64,000 nucleotides of DNA, from assembly GCA_046347625.1 (NCBI GenBank), contig JAXMFU010000002.1, forward strand, positions 558,001 to 622,000. Direction: 5' to 3'. Shown in pieces: positions 46,263-53,826 of this stretch. This stretch comes from CAIMUS01 sp046347625. Lineage in GTDB: Bacteria; Pseudomonadota; Gammaproteobacteria; Competibacterales; Competibacteraceae. Every line of letters starts with the position of its first letter. The first letter of the stretch is position 1. Position numbers and translations under genes: made by a program. The notes under the pieces were generated by a model. That model saw only the letters and a list, made by a program, of their open reading frames with translations, was not told where the DNA came from and searched no databases.

Positions 46263-48152
46263 ATGAGTTACGAAACCGTCTATGGCCAGTCCGTCGAAGA
46301 TCCCGAAGGCTTTTGGGGCGAAGAATCCAAACGAATCTACTGGCACAAGCCCTGGCAGAAGGTGCTGGATTATTCCAAGCCGCCGTTCTGCAAATGGTTT
46401 GTCGGCGGCGAAACCAATCTCTGCTACAACGCCATCGACCGGCATCTGGCGGAACGCGGCGATCAGAAAGCCGTGATCTATATCTCCACCGAGACCAACG
46501 AAACCGAGACGTATACGTTCAAGGAACTGTACCAGGAGGTGAATCGCTTCGCCGCGGCGCTGCAATCCTTGGGGCTGCAAAAGGGCGACCGGGCGGTGAT
46601 CTACATGCCGATGATCTCTCAGGCGCTGTTCGCCATGCTGGCCTGCGCTCGGCTGGGTGTGATCCACTCGGTGGTGTTCGGCGGGTTCGCGGCACATAAC
46701 CTGGCGGTGCGGATCGACGACGCCAAGCCCAAGGTACTGATCAGCGCCGACGCCGGCATGCGCAACGGCAATCCGGTACCTTACAAGCATCTGGTGGACG
46801 AGGCTTGCCGGCTGGCCAAGTTCCCGCCCCAGCATGTGATTATCTATAACCGCGGTCTGGACAAAAACATGCCGATCACGGAAGGTCGCGATCTGGACTA
46901 CGCCACCCTGCGCGCCCAGCACATGGACGCCGAAGTGCCGGTAACCTGGTTGGAATCCAGCGAGCCCAGCTATATCCTCTACACTTCCGGCACCACCGGC
47001 AAGCCCAAGGGCGTGCAGCGCGATACCGGCGGTTACGCCGTGGCCCTGGCGACCTCGATGGACTATGTCTACGGGGCCAAGCCGGGCGAGACCATGCTGA
47101 CTACCTCGGATATCGGCTGGGTGGTGGGTCATTCCTATATCGTCTATGGCCCACTGATCTACGGCATGGCCACCATCGTTTACGAAGGTCTGCCAATCCG
47201 ACCCGACGCCGGCATCTGGTGGAGGATCGTGCAGGATAACAAGGTCAGCACCATGTTCTCCTCGCCCACGGCGGCGCGCGTGCTGAAAAAGCAGGATCCC
47301 AAGTATCTCAAGGCGTATGACCTGAGCAGTCTGCGCTATCTGTTCCTGGCCGGCGAGCCACTGGACGAACCGACCTCCCGCTGGCTCGACGACGGTCTGG
47401 GGGTGCCTATTATCGATCACTACTGGCAGACGGAGACCGGCTGGGCCATCCTGACCTATCTGCCGGGACTGGAGCTGAAACCCAACCGCTTCGGCTCACC
47501 GGGATTTGCCAATCTGGGCTTCAACCTTAAGATCGTCAGCGAGAACACCAGTCAGGAACTGGGGCCCAACGAGAAGGGCGTGCTGGTAGCGAAACCACCG
47601 CTGCCACCGGGCTGTCTGACCACGGTCTGGGGTGACGACGCGCGCTTTATCAAGAGCTATTTCTCCGACTTCAAGGAAATGCTCTACACCACCTCCGACT
47701 GGGCCTTGCGGGATCAGGATGGCTATTTCTTCATCATGGGCCGTACCGACGATGTGATCAACGTGGCCGGTCACCGCCTGGGTACCCGTGAGATCGAGGA
47801 GGCCGTCAGTACCCATCCGGCGATTGCCGAGGTGGCCGTGGTCGGCGTCCATGACGAGTTGAAAGGCCAGGTGGCGGACGTGTTCGCCACCGTGAAGAAC
47901 GCCGACAGCATCCAGAACGATGCCGACCGCGCCAAGCTGGAGAAGGAAATTCTGGATGTGGTGGTAAAAAGGCTGGGAGCGGTGGCGCGTCCGGCTAAGG
48001 TCTACTTCGTCAATGCCCTGCCCAAGACCCGGTCCGGCAAGCTGCTGCGGCGGAGCATTCAGGCGCTGGCGGAAGGCCGCGATCCGGGCGATCTGTCCAC
48101 CCTGGACGATCCGACCTCGCTGGAAGCGGTGCGCAAGGCGGTACAGGGTTAA
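46263..48152 (+). CDS. prpE: Propionyl-CoA synthetase (propionate-CoA ligase)
   Basis: A 629-residue AMP-forming acyl-CoA synthetase. The N-terminal domain starts SYETVYGQSVEDPEGFWGE. The phosphate loop is YTSGTTGKPKG followed by VQRDTGGY, which is typical of PrpE rather than acetyl-CoA synthetase. The A5 motif is DHYWQTETGW. The regulatory Lys lies in TRSGKLLRR near the end. It activates propionate (and some acetate) to the CoA thioester. An AGGAG site precedes ATG 46263. The prp operon genes are absent around it. The Na+ decarboxylase genes 4 kb downstream act on the same C3-C4 acyl-CoAs. Confidence 0.92.
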   Translation: MSYETVYGQSVEDPEGFWGEESKRIYWHKPWQKVLDYSKPPFCKWFVGGETNLCYNAIDRHLAERGDQKAVIYISTETNETETYTFKELYQEVNRFAAALQSLGLQKGDRAVIYMPMISQALFAMLACARLGVIHSVVFGGFAAHNLAVRIDDAKPKVLISADAGMRNGNPVPYKHLVDEACRLAKFPPQHVIIYNRGLDKNMPITEGRDLDYATLRAQHMDAEVPVTWLESSEPSYILYTSGTTGKPKGVQRDTGGYAVALATSMDYVYGAKPGETMLTTSDIGWVVGHSYIVYGPLIYGMATIVYEGLPIRPDAGIWWRIVQDNKVSTMFSSPTAARVLKKQDPKYLKAYDLSSLRYLFLAGEPLDEPTSRWLDDGLGVPIIDHYWQTETGWAILTYLPGLELKPNRFGSPGFANLGFNLKIVSENTSQELGPNEKGVLVAKPPLPPGCLTTVWGDDARFIKSYFSDFKEMLYTTSDWALRDQDGYFFIMGRTDDVINVAGHRLGTREIEEAVSTHPAIAEVAVVGVHDELKGQVADVFATVKNADSIQNDADRAKLEKEILDVVVKRLGAVARPAKVYFVNALPKTRSGKLLRRSIQALAEGRDPGDLSTLDDPTSLEAVRKAVQG

Positions 48153-48214
48153 CGCTTAGGCGTGAACCTTTGCTTTTACCTGTCGGTTCCCTCCCTCTTC
48201 AAGGGGAGGGACAA

Positions 48215-48333
48215 TTTTGTAGGGTGGGCATGGCCCCATACGCGGCAGTTTAAGATGTAGAATGGGCAGCTTGTCTGCCCACCAATCCTGCATCCGGGGC
48301 AGCGTGGGCAGACAAGCTGCCCACCCTACAAAA
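48215..48333. repeat. Nested inverted repeat of about 119 bp
   Basis: Outer arms ttttgtagggtgggca (48215) and tgcccaccctacaaaa (ending 48333) are perfect complements. Inside them a second pair, gggcagcttgtctgccca and tgggcagacaagctgccc, also pairs. The 5' half of the interior is unpaired. It looks like a small non-autonomous (MITE-like) or REP-type element downstream of prpE. Confidence 0.75.
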
Positions 48334-48440
48334 CCCTTAATTCAAGCGCTTAACTTTTAAACTGGCGCCTATGGGGCATGGCCCACCGTTCGCACCAAGC
48401 AGGCGGTAAGCAATGCGTACCCTACTTTTCGAGCCTCACT

Positions 48441-48896
48441 TCAAATCCAGAGATCACCGAGTGAGAAGGTCACCGCCGTAAACGGTGGAAAACAGACCGG
48501 CTCATTTTCCCGGATGGCGCCGAGCAACAGCCATTTCCCTTCGCTCAGTTCGAACACTTCCAGCGTGCGCGCCAGCGGATCGACCAGCCAGACATAGGCG
48601 ACGCCATAACGGGCGTACAGGGGCAGTTTCAGCACCCGATCCTTTTGCTGGGTGGAAGGCGAAAGAATTTCGCACACCCAATCGGGAACGACCTCGAAGC
48701 GATGATCGCGGGGAATGGTCGGCATGCGCTCGCGGCGCCACCCCGCCAGGTCGGGCACCGCCACTTCGGTATCACGGATAAAGTGGATTTCCGGTTCCGG
48801 CAAAATCCACCAACCGCCGGGTCCTCCCTCGCCAAAGCGAAAAGGAGCGCCGGTGTGCCCGGGACCGGCGGGGACGCCGGCACTCCCAGGGGACAA
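48441..48896 (-). pseudogene. Uma2-family gene lacking its N-terminus
   Basis: About 150 codons. From FGEGGPGGWW onward the sequence matches the second two thirds of a Uma2 protein: VPDLAGWRRERMP, WVCEILSPST, KLPLYARYGV and VWLVDP. The usual first 60 residues are missing. In their place is a GC-rich repeat (encoding SAGVPAGPG), and the only start is a TTG without a ribosome site. A similar CGCCGGCGTCC repeat lies near 17340. It is probably a gene truncated by a dispersed repeat. Confidence 0.78.
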
Positions 48897-48943
48897 GCCG
48901 GCACTTCACACGTTTGATTGCACCTATCAACGCTCAAATTCCT

Positions 48944-49038
48944 GTTGCAATCTTGTAACATTCTTTTTTTTCTGTTGTAATTCGATAATACCCTTTGCAA
49001 AGTTATAACATACTTATCCTTTCGTTGTATTTTTACAA
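48944..49038 (+). promoter_or_regulatory. Phased operator-like array upstream of the GT8-like gene
   Basis: Four (G/T)TTG(C/T)A(A/T) half-sites begin at 48944, 48974, 48994 and 49024, spaced 30, 20 and 30 bases, that is whole helical turns. The last is part of a perfect dyad GTTGTA-tttt-TACAAC. The stretch is AT-rich and ends about 30 bases before the GTG start. This suggests a cooperative repressor or activator site. Confidence 0.5.
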
Positions 49039-49068
49039 CTCCAGTTTTTTCGAGAGAGGCGGTCAGCC

Positions 49069-50001
49069 GTGAAACATTGCGTTTTTATTCAGACTAACAG
49101 CCGGCAGGTAGTGGGGGCGTTAGTAGCGGAGTATGCCTTACGTCGGAACTCGGTCCATAACGACAAGTTCGATGTCAAGATCATATATCAGGAAGATTAC
49201 CCCTATTATCGACAACGGCACGGGCAGTTGTACCTGCGCGATGGCATCAAGCGTCCCTGGAACAATGAAGACCTGCAATCCTTTACCACGGTGCGCTTTA
49301 TGCCGCCCGAGCTGATGGGGTACCAGGGACGCGCCGTGGTCATCGATCCCGATGTGTTTGCACTGGCCGATATTTGGGAACTGCTGTCACGGGATATGCG
49401 GGGCAAGGCGATTCTGTGCCGGTCACGCTCCGGCGCCAAAGGGCTGCTCGGCAATTGCATGGCCACCAGTGTCATGGTGTTAGATTGCGGCAAACTGACC
49501 CACTGGAACGTCGAGCGGCAGTTCAACGAGATGTTCGAGTTCAAGATCGATTATGCGGACTGGATCTGCCTCAAGCGGGAGCCGCGCGAAACTATCGGGC
49601 TGATCGAGAATGAATGGAACGATTTCGACAAGCTCACCCCAAAAACTAAGATGGTGCATAACACTCATCGCAAGACTCAGCCCTGGAAGACCGGCTTGCC
49701 GGTCGATTTTACGCCGGCGGAACGAGTCCGTGGTTTTCCGCCGTTCGGCTGGGTGATGCGAGTTCGCCGGCATTTCTTCGGCGATCACGGCCTGATGGGG
49801 AAATATCGTCGTCATCCCGATCTCAATCAGGAAAATTTCTTCTTCGGTCTGCTACGCGAGTGTGTGGAAAAGGGTATCGTCACCGAAGCCATGCTGCGCG
49901 AGGAGATGCGGCTGAATCATGTGCGCCATGACGCTTTCGAAGTGCTGGAGCGTACACCGGCCTTGCCACCACCTCCCGCCGCTATGCCATTGGCGGCCTG
50001 A
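49069..50001 (+). CDS. Glycosyltransferase family 8-like protein
   Basis: A 310-residue protein from GTG 49069. VVIDPDVFAL provides a DxD metal motif. The HNTHRKTQPWKTG segment resembles the C-terminal HxxxxKPW block of GT8 enzymes. No signal peptide or membrane segment is seen, so it is probably cytosolic. The C-terminus is Pro/Ala-rich. It stands alone with an AT-rich upstream region containing four phased half-sites. The donor and acceptor sugars cannot be told from sequence. Confidence 0.65.
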   Translation: MKHCVFIQTNSRQVVGALVAEYALRRNSVHNDKFDVKIIYQEDYPYYRQRHGQLYLRDGIKRPWNNEDLQSFTTVRFMPPELMGYQGRAVVIDPDVFALADIWELLSRDMRGKAILCRSRSGAKGLLGNCMATSVMVLDCGKLTHWNVERQFNEMFEFKIDYADWICLKREPRETIGLIENEWNDFDKLTPKTKMVHNTHRKTQPWKTGLPVDFTPAERVRGFPPFGWVMRVRRHFFGDHGLMGKYRRHPDLNQENFFFGLLRECVEKGIVTEAMLREEMRLNHVRHDAFEVLERTPALPPPPAAMPLAA

Positions 50002-50062
50002 TTCTCGGACGATCTTTGCAGGTTGCCGTGAAAATCCCCTCCCGTAGATACCGTCTTGGCGC

Positions 50063-50484
50063 TTAGTTTGCAAGTACCCATTCAGGGTCAAAGGGACAGC
50101 CGGACTTGAGGACACCGTAGGCCAGCGTGAGCAATTTACGCATCACGGCGCAGACGATGACCTTACCCGGTTTCCCTTTGGCTTTAAGCCGTGCGCAAAA
50201 AGCCCGGAGGAGGGGGTTATACCGGCTCGCGACGATGGCCGGGCAGTAGAGGGCTTTGCGGAGTAACCCATCGCCCAGGTTGGAGAGCCGGGTCTGGCCC
50301 TGGTATTTGCCGGACTGGCGTCTGGCGCCAACGGGCGTAACCAGGTCAGGAACGCCTCGAACCCGGTGGGCGTGTTCGGGAAGACCTTGGTCTTGTCCTT
50401 CCCGTCGATCCAGGCGGCGGCGTCGACTTTGGCGTTGGCGATGTCGACCCCAATCGGGGTGACCGTGGCGGAAGGAGTTGACAT
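50063..50484 (-). pseudogene. IS110 transposase relic (N- and C-terminal ends only)
   Basis: From ATG 50484 the first about 55 codons encode the RuvC-like start (GVDIANAKVDAAAW to FLTWLRPLAP). After a deletion and frame change near 50320 the sequence resumes as RQSGKYQGQTRL and runs to the normal C-terminus SGCPFDPEWVLAN. The Glu and later Asp residues of the DEDD site are gone, so no active enzyme can be made. The element could move only if supplied in trans. Confidence 0.88.
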
Positions 50485-50545
50485 ACGCTCGTACCGACTC
50501 AACGGTGAGGCGATGAAACAACCGGTTCATCCGGCACTGCCAGCC

Positions 50546-50717
50546 AGGTTCAGCCGGATGCATCCAGGGTGTCGCCCAAGGCGGACCTCCGATACCGTTC
50601 GAACGCTAAGGCTGGCGAGGACCCCGGGCGACGCTCTACGTCACAGGCTCAAGGGCCTCAGGTCGGGTACGTCTTGCCCGGTCTCCGGCCCGATGATCAG
50701 TCGGGGATTCTGTCTCA
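50546..50717 (-). ncRNA. Candidate IS110 bridge RNA, deleted copy
   Basis: The noncoding end upstream of the relic transposase is conserved with the longer copy. The predicted target-binding loop (50624-50681) has the closing stem CCGGGC/GCCCGG, the guide ACCCGACCT and the second guide ACGTAG unchanged. The loop equivalent to the donor-binding one keeps GATACCGT, but its closing stem is weakened by base changes. RNA limits are estimates. Confidence 0.55.
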
Positions 50718-51043
50718 TGATAGTAAGATCAGAATCAAGATATAAGGTCGGGTTACTGTGAAACTCCCCGCAGGTCGGGTTGGACGCGCCTGCCATCAAA
50801 CCGGCCGGCCACTGGCAAAGATCTGACAGGTGCGTCGCAATCCGCTATCGTAGCGGTCCTGCTGTCGGTAAAGCGGCAGCTCACGCTTTTAATGGTACCT
50901 GGAAGTCGGACCTTGCCGGCAGGAACTTTGACCTGGATGCCCGGTTCTAAGTGAAGGCAACAGGATTTTCTGTTATTCGAGCAGGGACGCAATGATTAGA
51001 TCGATGATAAATACTGCCTCTGCTCGAATGAGCAGGAGTAGCT

Positions 51044-51244
51044 ATGCGCTTTTGTGAGTTACCTATTTCTTCCAATTTTCATCGTCCCGTACCCGGCTCG
51101 GTGTTTTCCTGGGGCAGTCATGAGTGCCTCGTGCGCGTGAGCAAGTATCGCGCTATCGGTCCTCATCCCAATCAGGAGTGGATTTTCCAGGGAGACGAAA
51201 TCGTCAAGGTGCAGTACACCGGTAGAGACAGCGAGTGGCGATAA
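51044..51244 (+). CDS. Small hypothetical protein (66 residues)
   Basis: Starts MRFCELPIS at ATG 51044, with AGGAG five bases upstream, a better translation signal than most short frames here. The composition is mixed and soluble, with no membrane segment. The GSVFSWGSHECLVRV and WIFQGDEIVKV segments suggest a small beta fold. I recognise no family. It lies alone between the deleted IS110 and a repeat cluster. Confidence 0.45.
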   Translation: MRFCELPISSNFHRPVPGSVFSWGSHECLVRVSKYRAIGPHPNQEWIFQGDEIVKVQYTGRDSEWR

Positions 51245-51330
51245 AGTTTTTATTTTGAACTTGCGGCGGTAACTACCGACCAGGGTTTCGGTCCTTTCAT
51301 TCACTCCAGCGCGGCGTTCCAATAGCCACG

Positions 51331-51424
51331 CTGGAAAATGTTACTTTGCTTGCAAAAACTCGTCCCAACGGCCATGCCTGGAAAATGTTACTTTGCTTGC
51401 AAAAACTCGTCCCAACGGCCATGC
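51331..51424. repeat. Perfect 47-bp tandem duplication
   Basis: Two identical copies beginning ctggaaaatgttactttgct at 51331 and 51378. No reading frame uses them. Recent duplication in a repeat cluster. Confidence 0.9.
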
Positions 51425-51436
51425 GTGGTAGAAAGC

Positions 51437-51739
51437 GGCCGGCGCGTCTAACCCGACCTACGGGAGGATGTTCGCCCCAACGGTCATGCTTGTTAGAAAA
51501 ATGCACCCCCCGATGAAACTCGGCTCCCTGTCGGGTTACGACGCGCCCGTTATCTCGCAGCGAGCGGCTACCGGGGTGGCCGGCGCGTCTAACCCGACCT
51601 ACGGGAGGATGTTCACGGCAACCCGGGCTGTCAATGCGCCACGCTATGGCTTAGGCGCAGGACGCCGGAAACGCTCCGCTGTCGCTACGCTTATTCCGGC
51701 CTACTCCTACTATCGTGATTTTCACCGCAATCCGGGCTG
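51437..51739. repeat. Cluster of dispersed intergenic repeats
   Basis: The 16-mer TAACCCGACCTACGGG occurs at 51449 and 51590, with the GATGAAACTCGGCTCCCTG block between. A ccggaaacgctccgctgtcg element at 51661 matches one near 33100 in inverse orientation. A 30-base segment gggctgtcaatgcgccacg appears at about 51627 and again at 51737, where it is the end of the decarboxylase beta gene, so part of that gene end was duplicated. Confidence 0.75.
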
Positions 51740-52960
51740 TCAATGCGCCACGCTATGGCGTAGTACCGTCATAAAGACGCCGGCTAGAATCGCCGAGGTA
51801 ATCACGCCGCTGATGTTGGCACCCAGCGCCTGCGGTAGGATGACGGCATCCGGGTCGATGGCCGCCACCGCTTTCTGTGCTACTTTGGCCGTGGTCGGGA
51901 CGCAACTGACTCCGGCAATACCGATGACCGGGTTATAGCGCCGGCCACTGAGAAAATAGAGGGCATAACCGCCCAGTAAACCCCCGATAGCGGAAAACAG
52001 CAGTGCCAGTATGCCCAGCAACAGCAGGCTTAGCACCTGGGGATTCAGAATCGTATTGGCTTCGCACAGGACGCCCAGCAACAGCCCTAGAAAGAACGTG
52101 GCACCGTAGAGGATCGGTCCACTGAGCAGTTCATGGAATTGGGTTAGACCGCTTTCCCGAACGATCACGCCGATAAACAGCGACAGGAACAGCGGTGCCG
52201 CAATCGGGAACAACAGGCTGAGCAGTACACAGCTTACGGCACAGAATACCACCTTCTGGCCGGCGGTGACGGTACGCAGCGGCGCCGGCGGCATTTTCAA
52301 ACCCCGGATAGAACGGGGTACCAGGAATTTGATCAGATAAGGATAGCCGCCATAGGTCAGGCCCAGATAAAGATAGGCCACTACGGTAATCGGTACAAAC
52401 AGCTCCTTGGCCAGCATCAGCGAAGTAAACAGGATCATGGGCCCATCGGCGCCGCCGATGGTGGCTACGGCGGCGGCCTGTCCCGCGGTAAACCCCATGG
52501 CCTGGGCCAGCGGATAGGTCACCACCGTGCCCAATTCGGCGCACAGGGCGATGAACATGCTTTGCAACGGACGGGCCATCATAAAACCTACGTCCAACAG
52601 GGCGCCGATCCCCATAAATACCAGACAGGCGATCAGACCGTTACTGAAAGTCAGAGTATAAATCGGCTGCAGCCAATCGATCTGTAACCGGTCGATCAGT
52701 TGGGCAGGGTCGGTAATCAGCGGGTCGACAAACAGGGTACCCTGGCGGCCATCGTCCAAAAACAACACGGCGGCATTGATCGTAGCCATTCCCAGGCCCA
52801 GCGGAATCATTAACAGCGCTTCCAGAATCCCCTTACGCCCCAGGTATATCAGTAGCAATCCCAGGGCGATCAAACCCAATCGCATGGCGATAAGTTGCAG
52901 CGGCGATGCCGCCAGCGTGGCAATACCCTGGAACAGATGGAGAAAGTCGAAATAGTCCAT
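51740..52960 (-). CDS. Na+-translocating decarboxylase beta subunit (OadB/MmdB type)
   Basis: A 406-residue membrane carboxybiotin decarboxylase with about ten hydrophobic segments. The functional motifs are GGADGPM (the Asp essential for Na+-coupled decarboxylation in OadB) and, near the end, GANISGVITSAI. It removes CO2 from carboxybiotin on the BCCP partner and pumps Na+ outward. Last gene of the four-gene operon; it starts eleven bases after the BCCP stop. The extreme 3' end is duplicated 110 bases downstream. Confidence 0.92.
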   Translation of the reverse strand: MDYFDFLHLFQGIATLAASPLQLIAMRLGLIALGLLLIYLGRKGILEALLMIPLGLGMATINAAVLFLDDGRQGTLFVDPLITDPAQLIDRLQIDWLQPIYTLTFSNGLIACLVFMGIGALLDVGFMMARPLQSMFIALCAELGTVVTYPLAQAMGFTAGQAAAVATIGGADGPMILFTSLMLAKELFVPITVVAYLYLGLTYGGYPYLIKFLVPRSIRGLKMPPAPLRTVTAGQKVVFCAVSCVLLSLLFPIAAPLFLSLFIGVIVRESGLTQFHELLSGPILYGATFFLGLLLGVLCEANTILNPQVLSLLLLGILALLFSAIGGLLGGYALYFLSGRRYNPVIGIAGVSCVPTTAKVAQKAVAAIDPDAVILPQALGANISGVITSAILAGVFMTVLRHSVAH

Positions 52961-52971
52961 GGCATCGCTCG

Positions 52972-53355
52972 TTAAGCGACAGTCAACAGCCGCTGGCCGG
53001 CTTCCACCACATCGCCCGGTTTGACGAAAAGCTGAGTGATCGTGCCGGGACGATGCGCAATGACCGTCGTGATCATCTTCATGGCTTCCAGGGTGACCAG
53101 TTTATCGCCTTCCCGGACGACCTGGCCGACCGCCACGTCCACCGTATGGATCACGCCCGCCAGTGGACTGAGCTCATCCCCCGGATTGGCGTCGACCGCG
53201 GCAAGATGAGGGGTCGGTACCAGGGTCGGCGTGATGGTCGCAGGGATGTGCATACTGCCGGGCTCGGGGAGGAGCAGGTTGCCACCCTCGGTGATATCCT
53301 CCACGGTGACAATGTACTGTCTACCTTCTACGGTAATACGGAATTTTTTTTCCAT
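52972..53355 (-). CDS. Biotin carboxyl carrier subunit of the Na+-pumping decarboxylase
   Basis: A 127-residue BCCP. Residues 1-30 are an N-terminal beta segment, 30-60 a Pro/Ala linker, and 62-127 the biotinyl domain with EAMKM, biotinylated Lys K93. It carries CO2 from the carboxyltransferase to the membrane beta subunit. As in methylmalonyl-CoA decarboxylase it is a separate gene rather than fused to the alpha subunit. It sits between the gamma-like and beta genes with short spacers. Confidence 0.92.
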   Translation of the reverse strand: MEKKFRITVEGRQYIVTVEDITEGGNLLLPEPGSMHIPATITPTLVPTPHLAAVDANPGDELSPLAGVIHTVDVAVGQVVREGDKLVTLEAMKMITTVIAHRPGTITQLFVKPGDVVEAGQRLLTVA

Positions 53356-53375
53356 GGTTCTGTTCTCTTTGGCGG

Positions 53376-53693
53376 CTAATGCTTATGGCGTGGCAGACGA
53401 TGAGAAGCGTAATGCGCGGCCCGACCTGATGCCGTCCAGATCCGGCCACGGCTGACGTCCTCGATATGGACGATCCGATGGGTTCCCACCATCGCAGAGA
53501 CGGCGGCGGCAATGACGACAATATCGTGGCCTGCCGTAGCGTCGTCCAGCGCCACGCGGGTCCCGACCGTTTCGGTCGGGCGGCGCTGCAACCAGCCGGC
53601 TACCGCCACGATCCCTTGGATCAGAACGGCGACCAGCAGGGAAAGCAAAATCGCCAAGCCGTATATCAGCAAACTCTGTGACACCGCTGTCAT
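53376..53693 (-). CDS. Na+-pumping decarboxylase gamma/delta-type subunit (OadG family)
   Basis: 105 residues. One hydrophobic helix at about 8-34 anchors it in the membrane. The rest is a soluble tail ending in a His-rich segment (HYASHRLPRHKH) like the zinc-binding C-terminus of OadG. It probably holds the carboxyltransferase to the membrane complex. The tail resembles OadG only weakly, so the call rests on topology, size and operon position between the alpha and BCCP genes. Confidence 0.72.
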   Translation of the reverse strand: MTAVSQSLLIYGLAILLSLLVAVLIQGIVAVAGWLQRRPTETVGTRVALDDATAGHDIVVIAAAVSAMVGTHRIVHIEDVSRGRIWTASGRAAHYASHRLPRHKH

Positions 53694-53826
53694 GATGGCC
53701 TCCCCGGTTAAGTGAGATAGGGTCGTAATTGTTCACCCGTAGGAACGCGAACAGGGTCAGTCCGCCACCGCCTGTTCCCTTCGCGAGCCAGCTCGCTCCT
53801 ACAGCCCGTCATCGATGCTTTGCCAT

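Larger units (their letters stand above)
50046..50746. mobile_element. Internally deleted IS110-family element
   Basis: Shares both ends and the whole noncoding upstream end with the longer copy at 61.7-62.9 kb but lacks about 550 bp of the transposase gene. Flanks cccgt and gtcgggtta, joined through an AG/CT dinucleotide, restore the dispersed 16-mer TAACCCGACCTACGGG. IS110 elements do not make classical target duplications, which agrees with this junction. Confidence 0.85.
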
